Assembly: GCA_900544385.1 (NCBI GenBank)
Contig: UQVD01000027.1
Coordinates: 1-21,667 of the forward strand
Reading direction: 5' to 3'
Origin: an uncultured Collinsella sp.
GTDB lineage: Bacteria > Actinomycetota > Coriobacteriia > Coriobacteriales > Coriobacteriaceae
Length of the DNA stretch: 21,667 bases
The notes under the pieces: model-generated
What the model was told of the DNA's origin: nothing
The model's database searches: none
The model's input: only the letters and a program-made list of their open reading frames with translations
Shown here: positions 8,501-14,825 of the stretch, one piece after another
Numbering within the stretch: the stretch's first letter is position 1
Layout: every line of letters begins with the position of its first letter
Made by a program: the position numbers and the translations under genes

Positions 8501-9436
8501 GCTACTCCGCTGGTGAGTGCTCAGGGCGGCAAGACCTATGTGTACTTCACCGTTAACAGCGCGGATAGCAAGGATTACGTCAACTACTCTGCTGGTGGCG
8601 GCGTGTATCGCTATACGCTCGGCGATGCAGAGGCGACGCAGATTTATGATGCGGCTGGCCATTACCAGCACTGCGACTCTCCGGTCATTGCCGATGCATC
8701 TGGCAACCTGTACTACATCAATGACTCGGGCACGCTGTTCAAGCTTGGGGCCGTTGAGTCTTGGACGGTTGCCTTTAATTCCAACGGCGGGTCTGCTTGC
8801 GACACTAAGTTTGTTGCTACGGCCGATGGCAAGCTGGTCAAGCCGGCTGATCCGACGCGCGATGGCTACACTTTCGGCGGTTGGTTCACCGATGAGGCTT
8901 GCACGCAGGCGTATGACTTTAGCACGCCGGTGACGGCCGACCTGACGTTGTATGCCAAGTGGACCAAGGACGCCGTTAACCCCGGCGGTAATGGCGGCTC
9001 TGGCACTAATGGTGGCAACGGTGGCGCTGGCAACGGTTCCGGTGCTGGCGCTGGCACTGGCACGGGCTCCGGCTCCGGCACGAAGGGCCAGCAGGCTGGC
9101 GGCGCTGTCGCCCCGGGTCATAAGCCGACGACCAAGACGACGGTGTCGACCAAGACCGAGACCAAGGACAACAAGTCCGACAAGAAGGACTCCGATAAGT
9201 CCGATAAGAAGGACGAGAAGAAGTCCGACAAGAAGTCTGACAAGAAGGACAGCAAGTCCGACAAGAAGTCCGATTCCAAGTCCGATACGGGCGCTGCTTC
9301 CACGACCACTGCTAAGAAGCCCTCTAGTGCTTCCGAGCAGGAGACTGGCGCCAACCCGCTCGCCATTGTTGGCGTTGCCGCCGGCGTCATCGGTCTCGCC
9401 ATCGTCGGCGTGTTCGTGTTCACCAAACGTCGGTAG
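5537..9436 (+). CDS. Riboswitch-controlled surface protein: 4x DUF4430, PQQ-like beta-propeller, InlB-type repeat, membrane anchor
   Basis: This 1299-residue secreted, membrane-anchored protein is likely a cell-surface binder of cobalamin or another corrinoid. A long basic leader precedes a hydrophobic signal segment (54-67), then an Ala/Ser/Glu-rich linker (75-170). Four DUF4430 domains (the fold of the transcobalamin/intrinsic-factor C-terminal domain) follow at about 173-287, 297-400, 411-525 and 534-645, each with the W-x-[FLY]-x-[VI]-[NK]-G motif (WQLFVNG, WQLFING, WRFYVKG, WHLYING). Residues about 695-1072 hold roughly eight PQQ-type propeller repeats (SEPVIANGFVYIATEN, SRPIYTNG, SAPAVAGENLIVGG, DSPVIADASGNLYYI). 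Next come one InlB B-repeat (1076-1144, ending LTLYAKW), a Gly-rich and then Lys/Ser/Asp stalk (1149-1250), and a transmembrane helix (1274-1295) ending KRR. No LPXTG motif is present. ATG 5537 has an excellent ribosome site; ATG 5618 is an alternative. B12 binding is inferred from the riboswitch plus DUF4430, not shown. Confidence 0.9.
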   Translation: MGELERNMRDDVGQSQGNAPSTDNGGQMDMFEDERERASMHRRGAIARGIAKRGLVAFLAFAMAFGTTPAQLWAEGAEGIAEAVAQATTPGEDAALAGGAAEQSGAEVSDSGSAPAASAAATKAATGDEGSATGESPAASEQSSAASAGQAESAAAAAVQTENPTETGDVAKKQVEVSFSIIGTDADGKAQTWVAPTQLKLDEGATAADAFIKLQEKTGFKAKYEPNTAYGFYLKSITSPSDGRTLAYDPTTYAFWQLFVNGASSSVGASSVKLTQGQKIEFAYTAGSASPVVKDQVAANVTVIGRDAQGKTQTWVDNAQYVVTSGSSALDLTKVALEANDIDAVAAGSFILSLKYNGVELGTPLDYSTYWQLFINGKSSDYTADNVTIHAGDTVTWFYGGWGDQLPSDSVHASVQVLGKDKDGKQQVWASTGQTSLKAGSTAKDLLEQTGLELVASEESWGWYLSGIYSPFDVDGKPYVWDAATNSYWRFYVKGKFDVKYKFADVGAGAYELQEGDAVTFMYAGDSDALPGQVLGSADVIGPDVNGNNTRWGTASNVSLPEGSTAQNLIEAVLKAKGFTYNGSQSGAYWFLNSIKSPFEDKSYGYDGATGKYWHLYINGEACSLCANQVTLKSGDKVTLAYTTDDSAMPDPDKIVVDPSATTPDWDAEWAGYGNSGNGTSVTDAKTPAQAAGLKWAFDWKAESGQQYANCSEPVIANGFVYIATENELIKIDSSTGKKVASAPLASKVSYTSRPIYTNGLIIVPLNGGAVQAITADKLICKWLTPGLTDLTQSSCTVVSDGEYVYVGSVDISYDENYNATYGNGSFARIKIATGEVSWQNIDPTEGYYWTGAALTDKYAIVPTSAGTLKCIDKTTGDVVSTMKLGALANADCVADPSNGSTFYQMTHDGKLHVISLSAKGVLSEQKTVDLGLTNNMSAPAVAGENLIVGGQTATGSALALYNLKTGKTTMVTAADGKELPAGFNGIAATPLVSAQGGKTYVYFTVNSADSKDYVNYSAGGGVYRYTLGDAEATQIYDAAGHYQHCDSPVIADASGNLYYINDSGTLFKLGAVESWTVAFNSNGGSACDTKFVATADGKLVKPADPTRDGYTFGGWFTDEACTQAYDFSTPVTADLTLYAKWTKDAVNPGGNGGSGTNGGNGGAGNGSGAGAGTGTGSGSGTKGQQAGGAVAPGHKPTTKTTVSTKTETKDNKSDKKDSDKSDKKDEKKSDKKSDKKDSKSDKKSDSKSDTGAASTTTAKKPSSASEQETGANPLAIVGVAAGVIGLAIVGVFVFTKRR
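6053..7471 (+). repeat. Four tandem DUF4430-coding repeats
   Basis: Approximate domain borders in DNA are 6053-6397, 6425-6736, 6767-7111 and 7136-7471. The copies are diverged at DNA level but share an opening beta strand (VxVxGxDxxGKxQxW), a [YW]-[FL]-x-S-I-x-SP segment (absent in copy 2) and the W-x-x-x-[VI]-[NK]-G motif. Copy 2 is the most divergent. Confidence 0.75.
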
Positions 9437-9445
9437 GTGAGGGCT

Positions 9446-10375
9446 GTGTCCAATAAATCCAAGGACGCTGACCCCAAGCAACCAAATTCCTCGTTCATTC
9501 AGTTCGACGATGCAAAGCAACAGGGCGCCGCTTCGGCGGCGTCCGTCCCTCGACGGAGGGCGCTTACTGGCGTCCTGACCGCCGCGTGCGTTGCGCTAAT
9601 TGTCATATCGCTGGGCTTCGTCCATCCTTCCGAGAGCGGCGCCTGGTCCATTGACTGGATCGTTCAGACCGTGACGGGGGAGAGCGTCGTCGCGAAGGAC
9701 GCCAAGGGGTCTGACTCGACCGTCGCTTCGGGTAAAGCTGGCTCCAAGGATTCCAAATCTTCGGATGGTGCGAACGACGAGTCTAAGGGTTCGGATAAAT
9801 CTGACTCTAAGAAGGAGTCCGAGTCTTCGGACAAGGAATCAAACAAGGGCTCGGATAGCAAAAAGTCCGAAGACAAGGATGGCAAGAAGTCTGGAGAGAA
9901 GAGCAGCAATAAAAAGACCGACGGCAATCAGTCGACTTCTCAGAACTCGACTTCTTCTGACGGGGCCGGCTCTACGCCTGGCGCTTCCTCCTCATCCAGC
10001 GGGGCATCTTCTGCCCCCGATAGCGGCAACGTCTCTACTGGCGACCAGGGCAGCTCGCAGCAGCCTAGCTACGTCACGGTAACGGTTTCGGTCACATCGA
10101 GCGCTGTGGGCAATCCTGTGTCTTCTGGTGGCACCTTTACCTTTAACGAAGGCGCTACCGTCTACGATGCCCTGTGCGCGCTGGGCCTTTCTGTCAACGC
10201 ACATGGCTCGTCGTACGGCACGTATGTCTCCGCGATTGGTGGTTTGGCCGAGAAACAGTACGGCGGCACGAGCGGCTGGATGTACTCCGTCAACGGCACA
10301 ACGCCCATGACGGCGTGCAGCAACTACGTTCTCTCCAACGGCGACAACGTGGTCTGGTATTACGTAACGGGCTAG
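9446..10375 (+). CDS. Membrane-anchored DUF4430 (transcobalamin C-terminal-like) protein
   Basis: The roughly 309-residue protein has a cytoplasmic N-terminus, a single signal-anchor helix (about RALTGVLTAACVALIVISLGF), a long Ser/Lys/Asp/Glu-rich stalk of about 120 residues, and one C-terminal DUF4430 domain (the last 100 residues, TVTVSVT through DNVVWYYVTG) with the motif WMYSVNG. It is thus an inverted-topology companion to the upstream gene: N-terminally anchored with the domain at the tip. It begins at the end of the upstream gene; GTG 9446 is chosen because AGGTGAGGG at 9435-9443 precedes it, while GTG 9437 directly after the upstream stop is an alternative. The coupling puts it under the same cobalamin riboswitch. 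Corrinoid capture or hand-over is the likely role but remains inference; no ECF or ABC transporter subunit is adjacent. Confidence 0.88.
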   Translation: MSNKSKDADPKQPNSSFIQFDDAKQQGAASAASVPRRRALTGVLTAACVALIVISLGFVHPSESGAWSIDWIVQTVTGESVVAKDAKGSDSTVASGKAGSKDSKSSDGANDESKGSDKSDSKKESESSDKESNKGSDSKKSEDKDGKKSGEKSSNKKTDGNQSTSQNSTSSDGAGSTPGASSSSSGASSAPDSGNVSTGDQGSSQQPSYVTVTVSVTSSAVGNPVSSGGTFTFNEGATVYDALCALGLSVNAHGSSYGTYVSAIGGLAEKQYGGTSGWMYSVNGTTPMTACSNYVLSNGDNVVWYYVTG

Positions 10376-10395
10376 AGACCTCGACATATCGCACC

Positions 10396-10435
10396 AAGCG
10401 GGCGGTTCGGACAAACATCCGGGCCGCCCGCTTTT
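10396..10435 (+). terminator. Rho-independent terminator of the DUF4430 operon
   Basis: The stem AGCGGGCGG (10397-10405)/CCGCCCGCT (10424-10432) encloses a smaller CGGA/TCCG stem and is followed by TTTT. It lies 20 bases after the stop codon. Confidence 0.85.
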
Positions 10436-10471
10436 CATGCGTAGAGGACTTGGTCGCCGGGGACCTCGGCA

Positions 10472-10508
10472 AACAAAAAACCGGTTGGAACGGGAATTCC
10501 AACCGGTT
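10472..10508 (-). terminator. Rho-independent terminator of the first GtrA gene
   Basis: A perfect 12-bp stem AACCGGTTGGAA/TTCCAACCGGTT has loop CGGGAA. Read on the minus strand it is followed by a run of T (TTTTTTGTTT), 26 bases past the GtrA stop. Confidence 0.9.
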
Positions 10509-10534
10509 ATACATTCAAGCAAATAGTGAATCGA

Positions 10535-10942
10535 CTACGACCGTGCGCCCTCGAGGAAGAAGCGGCGGCTAAAGTAGTTGTACCAGGTGACGAGGAACGT
10601 GGCGATGGCCTTCATGGCCTGGTAGCCGATGCTCAAAAACGTGACGCCCACAAACATGTATAGGTCGTTGAGGCCCAGACCGATCACCGACAGGATGGTG
10701 AAGATCGTGAACTCGCGCTTGCGGCTCATTCCCTCGCGATGGTCGAACACGTACTTCATGCTGAGCCAGTAGTTAACCACGACGGACGTGGTAAACGAGA
10801 CCGTCGTGCTCATCAAAAAGTCGAGGTGAAACAGCTCGACGAGCGCAATGAGCATACCCCAGTCGATGCCAAAGGAGATAAGACCCACGACAGCGAACTT
10901 GAGGAACTGCTTGGTATGAGGTTGTGCCAGCGCCTTGCGCAC
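10535..10942 (-). CDS. GtrA family membrane protein (copy 1)
   Basis: This 135-residue protein with four predicted transmembrane helices belongs to the GtrA/DPMS family, whose members are thought to help move polyprenyl-linked sugars across the membrane for surface glycan decoration. The family signatures FLKFAVVGLISFGIDW near the N-terminus, NYWLSMKYVFDHREGMSRKREF in the middle and NYFSRRFFLEG at the end are visible. It begins with GTG (10942), preceded by a weak site GGATG. It is clearly homologous to the GtrA gene upstream but is separated from it by that gene's terminator, so it probably has its own promoter. No glycosyltransferase partner is adjacent. Confidence 0.9.
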   Translation of the reverse strand: MRKALAQPHTKQFLKFAVVGLISFGIDWGMLIALVELFHLDFLMSTTVSFTTSVVVNYWLSMKYVFDHREGMSRKREFTIFTILSVIGLGLNDLYMFVGVTFLSIGYQAMKAIATFLVTWYNYFSRRFFLEGARS

Positions 10943-11092
10943 GTAATCACATCCAATGCGTTGATGAATCGAGCAGAGGATACTTTAGAGCTTTTGCAAG
11001 GGAAACGTAAGGTCTTTGCCAAGAACTATACGAACTCGCCAAATTATCAAGTGCTAATCCGCAAACGTTGAAAATTTGCCCGTAAACGAGCA

Positions 11093-11138
11093 AAGCCCAC
11101 GAACAACACAGCGCTCGACGCGCGTCGTCCGTGGGCTT
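11093..11138 (-). terminator. Probable terminator of the second GtrA gene
   Basis: Arms GCCCACG and CGTGGGC (part of a longer imperfect stem GCCCACGGAC/GTTCGTGGGC) flank a GC-rich loop; on the minus strand a short TTTG follows. It is 23 bases downstream of the GtrA stop. Confidence 0.6.
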
Positions 11139-11160
11139 CGTAAAGCTGTAAAGTTGCGAG

Positions 11161-11556
11161 TTACTTGGTCTCGTCGCCTTCCAGGAAGATCTTTCGGGTT
11201 ACAAAGTTGTAGACCATGACAAGCGCGGTGGCGCAAATCTTGGCGATATTGGCTTCGAGCCCCAGGCCGGCGTTGAGCGCCAGCACGATACCGTCGTTGA
11301 GCACCAAACCGATCACGGACAGCACGACAAAGATGATGAACTCGCGGCGGCGGCTCATTCCCTCCTTGTGCGCAAACACGTACTTCATGCTGGCGAGGTA
11401 GTTAAAGATGAGTGAGATGATGAAGCCGCTGGTGTTGGCGATTAGGATGTTGAGGCCCAGACCGTAGTGGAGCAGATTCATAATGCCAAAGTCGATGACC
11501 GTGGCAATGACGCCGACGACGCCAAACTTCATAATCTGCGCAAGGAGCTTTTGCAT
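11161..11556 (-). CDS. GtrA family membrane protein (copy 2)
   Basis: This 131-residue four-helix protein of the GtrA family shares MKFGVVGVIATVIDFGIMNLL, NYLASMKYVFAHKEGMSRRREF and NFVTRKIFLEG with the neighbouring copy, so the pair are paralogs. The start at 11556 (MQKLLAQ) follows AAGGCAGG; an in-frame TTG at 11619 would add 21 poorly conserved residues and is not favoured. It lies 78 bp downstream of the fructose-bisphosphatase gene on the same strand. The long inverted repeat between them may partly terminate or process the transcript. The likely role is membrane translocation of lipid-linked sugars, with an unknown partner. Confidence 0.9.
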   Translation of the reverse strand: MQKLLAQIMKFGVVGVIATVIDFGIMNLLHYGLGLNILIANTSGFIISLIFNYLASMKYVFAHKEGMSRRREFIIFVVLSVIGLVLNDGIVLALNAGLGLEANIAKICATALVMVYNFVTRKIFLEGDETK

Positions 11557-11585
11557 GGTACCTGCCTTATGGTGGCGCCGGGGCG

Positions 11586-11628
11586 CCGTGGGGATGACAA
11601 ACTCAGCAAGTTTAGCCAATCCCCACGG
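11586..11628. repeat. 10-bp inverted repeat with nested hairpin between fbp and GtrA copy 2
   Basis: CCGTGGGGAT (11586-11595) and ATCCCCACGG (11619-11628) are perfect complements separated by 23 bases that themselves contain AAACT/AGTTT. No T-run follows on the minus strand, so it is not a standard terminator; an RNA-processing or attenuating structure is possible. Confidence 0.6.
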
Positions 11629-11634
11629 GTGGTG

Positions 11635-13551
11635 CTAGGCGCGCTCCTCGATAGCACCGTTTCTATATGCATCGAGCAGCTGGCGCAGGTCCTGGATCTG
11701 GCTGCGGATCTTGGCGCCGGTATCGGTGTCGCTCACCATACGGCGACGGTCTGCTTGGTCAAAACGGTTGGTTTCGCTTTCGATGTCCACGTTGCGTGTG
11801 AGTGCCTCGGCAACCGTCGTAAAGGCCCGGTGCGACTTGAGGCGGCAGCCGCGCGAGCTCGAGATGAGCGTATAGCCGGCGATACCCGTCTTGGGATGGT
11901 AAGCGCGGCAGAAGCCGCCATCGATGACCAGCAGCTTGCCCTCAGCGCGGATGGGCTGCTCGCCCTTGGTGGTTTTAACGGGCGTGTGGCCGTTGATGAT
12001 GTGGCCGGTCGGCGAACATGCCATGGGCGCGACGCCAAACTCGCGCATGATGTCGTCGCAGACCGAGGGCGACTTGGTAAGCGTAAAGTACGGGTCCATC
12101 GGCTCGACCCAGGTGCTCTTATCGGCGATATAGGCGCGCTCAAAGGTACGCACCAGGCGTCCGCTGGCGGGTGAGTTAAAGCCAATCCACAGGTACCACA
12201 TCCAGTCGAGAGCGTCGCGGTCGCCCACGCGCCAGGCGCGGCGGGCGATGTGGTCGCAAAAATCGAGATAATCGCGGCCAGCGTGCCAGGTGCCCAAGCA
12301 GTTCATGCTGCTAAAGGTGCCGTCTTCGTTGAGCGGAACGCAGCCGTGGAAGAGCAGGTTGCCGTTGGCGACCTTGTACATCGAGCCGTGGGTGTAGAGG
12401 AAATCGATATGGCGATGCAGGTGATCGGCGGTGACAAACTCGGACACGAGTTTGTCGATGATGTGCTGCTCCTGAGACGTGAGCGTATAGGGGTCCGCCG
12501 GGTCGACGGTGGGGAAGTCGTTGGTCGTGAGCGGCCACACGCTGCCGTCGGCGAGCGTGACCGTGCCGGTGTCGTGTTCGATCTTGTCGAGCAGCAGGCG
12601 GTCGGTCATGTCGAACTCGGGGTGGCGCTGGATAATCTGGCCCTCGAGCTTAAAGAGCAGCACGTTGATGGCCTTGATCAACGGGGTGATGGACTCACCG
12701 GCGGTGTAGGTGGCATCGGCAAAGGCGACAAGCTCACGCAGCGAGATGCCGTAGTCGTTCTCGAGGATCTCGTAATTGTCGTAGCGTAGGTTGTTACGCA
12801 ACACCGTGGCGATGCAGGCGGGCTCACCGGCCGCAGCACCCATCCACAGCAGGTCGTGGTTGCCCCACTGGATGTCGAGCGAATGGTAGGTGAGCAGGCG
12901 GTCCATAATCTTGGCCGCGCCGCCGCCGCGGTCGAAGATATCGCCCACCAGGTGCAGGTGGTCGACGGCCAGGCGCTTGATGAGCGAAGCGAGCGACTCG
13001 ATAAAGTCGTCGGCACTGGCGGTCTCCAGGATGGACTCCACGATGCGCTCGTGATAGCGCACGCGATAGTTGTTCTCGTCCGGGTGCGTGTGCAACAACT
13101 CATCGATGATGTAGGCGTAATCGCGCGGGATGGCCTTACGCACCTTGGAGCGCGTGTAGCGGCTTGAAAGCGAGCGTGCGACCATGATGAGCTGGTCAAG
13201 CATCGTCTTGTACCAGGTTGGCGAGTCCTCGCGCTGGCTGCGAACCAACTCGATCTTCTCGCGCGGGTAGTAGATGAGCGTGCACAGCTCGCCCTTTTCG
13301 TCAAAGGAGAGCGTGTCGCCAAAGATCTCGTCGACATGTTCGCGCACGACGCCCGAGCAGTTGTTGAGGATGTGCATAAAGGCTTCGTACTCGCCGTGCA
13401 CGTCGCTCATAAAATGCTCGGTGCCCTTGGGTAGGTTGAGGATGGCCGAGAGGTTGATAATTTCGGTAAACGCGGATTGTTCGGTGGGGAACTGTCTCGA
13501 CAGCAGGCGCAGATACTTGAAGTCTTGCGGGTTGCGATCGAATGCGACCAT
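11635..13551 (-). CDS. fbp: Class III fructose-1,6-bisphosphatase
   Basis: The 638-residue enzyme hydrolyses fructose 1,6-bisphosphate to fructose 6-phosphate, the key step of gluconeogenesis, and belongs to the metallophosphatase-fold class III typical of Firmicutes and some actinobacteria. The metal-binding motifs are present in order: SDVHGEY (D50, H52), GDIFDRGG (203-210) and WGNHD (229-233). Later blocks such as GHIINGHTPVK and VIDGGFCRAYHPKTGIAGYTL are also typical. Length matches the family. The start at 13551 (MVAFDRNPQDFKYL) has GGAAGG six bases upstream; an upstream in-frame start would add 15 unlikely residues. It heads a minus-strand unit with the GtrA gene and faces a palindrome-rich regulatory spacer, divergent from degV. 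Confidence 0.96.
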   Translation of the reverse strand: MVAFDRNPQDFKYLRLLSRQFPTEQSAFTEIINLSAILNLPKGTEHFMSDVHGEYEAFMHILNNCSGVVREHVDEIFGDTLSFDEKGELCTLIYYPREKIELVRSQREDSPTWYKTMLDQLIMVARSLSSRYTRSKVRKAIPRDYAYIIDELLHTHPDENNYRVRYHERIVESILETASADDFIESLASLIKRLAVDHLHLVGDIFDRGGGAAKIMDRLLTYHSLDIQWGNHDLLWMGAAAGEPACIATVLRNNLRYDNYEILENDYGISLRELVAFADATYTAGESITPLIKAINVLLFKLEGQIIQRHPEFDMTDRLLLDKIEHDTGTVTLADGSVWPLTTNDFPTVDPADPYTLTSQEQHIIDKLVSEFVTADHLHRHIDFLYTHGSMYKVANGNLLFHGCVPLNEDGTFSSMNCLGTWHAGRDYLDFCDHIARRAWRVGDRDALDWMWYLWIGFNSPASGRLVRTFERAYIADKSTWVEPMDPYFTLTKSPSVCDDIMREFGVAPMACSPTGHIINGHTPVKTTKGEQPIRAEGKLLVIDGGFCRAYHPKTGIAGYTLISSSRGCRLKSHRAFTTVAEALTRNVDIESETNRFDQADRRRMVSDTDTGAKIRSQIQDLRQLLDAYRNGAIEERA

Positions 13552-13569
13552 GAAACACCTTCCGATGGG

Positions 13570-13608
13570 ACTGGTAAAACTGATAAACAGCGTCAAACGT
13601 TTACCAGT
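13570..13608. promoter_or_regulatory. Inverted repeat in the fbp leader/promoter region
   Basis: ACTGGTAAA (13570-13578) and TTTACCAGT (13600-13608) are perfect 9-bp arms with a 21-base spacer, 19-57 bases upstream of the fbp start. It could be an operator or a leader hairpin. Confidence 0.45.
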
Positions 13609-13770
13609 ATGCGCCGCTTTTGTTTCGATTTTGCGCCAGCGGCTGAATTGTCGGCTGAACGGGTTGGTAAATCGATTTAGTTGAGGTAGATATGGCGGTT
13701 GAGTGGAGACGACAGAGGGTGTTTTCTCAGATATTTATGCGTGGGGCCGGTGGAGACGATGGTGGTAAAG

Positions 13771-13811
13771 ATGTTCACTATTTTTGGTTCGATTTGGTAA
13801 ATAGTGGACAT
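13771..13811. promoter_or_regulatory. Operator-like palindrome upstream of degV
   Basis: ATGTTCACTATTT (13771-13783) and AAATAGTGGACAT (13799-13811) are 13-bp arms with one mismatch and a 15-base spacer, in an AT-rich stretch 27 bases before the degV -10 element. The layout suits a dimeric or tetrameric repressor. The regulator is not identifiable. Confidence 0.5.
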
Positions 13812-13834
13812 ATGTACCGCATGTAGGCTCACTG

Positions 13835-13843
13835 TGCGATAAT
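13835..13843 (+). promoter_or_regulatory. Extended -10 promoter of degV
   Basis: TGCGATAAT (TG at 13835-13836, GATAAT at 13838-13843) sits 28 bases before the chosen start, so transcription would begin about 13850. No good -35 is visible. The longer word TGTGCGATAAT recurs upstream of the MetRS-like gene. Confidence 0.5.
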
Positions 13844-13871
13844 TTGCGCAGCAATGAGTAAGGAGCCTCAT

Positions 13872-14762
13872 ATGAGTGATTTTGTCCTGACCTGTGAATC
13901 CGCCGCCGACCGAACCCGTGGGTTCTTTGAATCGCGCAATATCCCTGTCGTGTGTTTTCATTACGAGATCGACGATGTTGTCTATACGGACGATCTGTAT
14001 CAGTCGATTACGCCGGACGAGTTTTTTGCCCAGATTGCCGCAGGCGCCATGCCCAAGACGTCTCAGGTGAGCGTGGGTGAGTACGAGGAGTTTTGGGAGC
14101 CGCTTGTTGCCGAGGGTAAAGACGTGCTGCACCTGACGTTGTCGTCGGGTATTTCGGGTACGTATGGCTCGGCTTGCGTTGCGGCGCAGATGCTCGCGGA
14201 TCGCTATCCCCAGGGCGGCAAGGTGCGCGTCATCGATTCGCTGGCGGCGTCTTCGGGCTTTGGCCTGCTGGCGGAATGTGCCGCCGACGTGCGCGATAGC
14301 GGGGCTTCACTCGACGAGACGGCTGCCTGGATCGAGGAGCACAAGCTCAACCTGCACCACTGGTTCTTCTCGACCGATCTGTCGAGCTACCTGCGCGGCG
14401 GTCGCATTTCGGCTGCGAGCGCGATCATCGGCACGGCGCTTAAGATTTGCCCGCTTATGACGGTCGATTGCGAAGGTGGGCTGTCGCCACGTGAGAAGAT
14501 TCGCACTAAGAAGCGCGCGATTTCCGAGATGGCTAAGACCATGATGGCACACGTGCAGGACGGTGCGGATTATTCGGGTAAGTGCGTCATGTCGCACTCG
14601 GCGTGCCGCGAGGATGCCGAGGCAGTTGCGGCGCTGATCGAGGAACAGATTCCGCAGCTTAAAGGCAAGATTGAGATCAATAACATCGGTACTCTGATTG
14701 GCTCGCATACCGGACCTGGTACGGTGGCGCTCTTCTTTATGGGCGACAAGCGCGTGGATTAA
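13872..14762 (+). CDS. DegV family fatty-acid-binding protein (FakB-like)
   Basis: The 296-residue protein is of the DegV family, whose characterised members (FakB) bind a fatty acid and present it to the FakA kinase for incorporation into phospholipid. Family signatures include the N-terminal beta strand FVLTCESAAD, the ligand-contacting KTSQVSVGEY (62-71), LTLSSGISGTYGSA (88-101) and the C-terminal IGSHTGPGTVALFFMG. The start at 13872 has AAGGAG (13858-13863) at ideal spacing; the ATG at 13854 lies before that site and would add six residues. No fakA is present here. It is a single-gene unit with an extended -10 promoter and a 3' terminator. Which lipid it binds is unknown. Confidence 0.93.
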   Translation: MSDFVLTCESAADRTRGFFESRNIPVVCFHYEIDDVVYTDDLYQSITPDEFFAQIAAGAMPKTSQVSVGEYEEFWEPLVAEGKDVLHLTLSSGISGTYGSACVAAQMLADRYPQGGKVRVIDSLAASSGFGLLAECAADVRDSGASLDETAAWIEEHKLNLHHWFFSTDLSSYLRGGRISAASAIIGTALKICPLMTVDCEGGLSPREKIRTKKRAISEMAKTMMAHVQDGADYSGKCVMSHSACREDAEAVAALIEEQIPQLKGKIEINNIGTLIGSHTGPGTVALFFMGDKRVD

Positions 14763-14825
14763 CGTTCGTGGGCTGGCTGACAGTTTTAACCGCTGCGCCT
14801 GTCCCTCCTGACATTCGATAACAGC

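Noticed and set aside
9161..9286. Short repeated words (AAGTCCGACAAGAAG and similar), considered as a CRISPR-like or tandem DNA repeat
   Set aside because: They code in frame for a Lys/Ser/Asp stalk, have no regular spacers and vary at codon third positions.
5966..9520. A 1184-codon open frame on the minus strand antisense to the large DUF4430 gene
   Set aside because: It is a codon-bias shadow: Arg/Leu/Gly-rich with no domain pattern, while the plus-strand frame has clear domains, a signal segment and a ribosome site.
11025..11050. Promoter TTGATA/TATAGT on the minus strand before GtrA copy 1
   Set aside because: The hexamers are good but the 14-base spacer is too short for a standard promoter; left unannotated.
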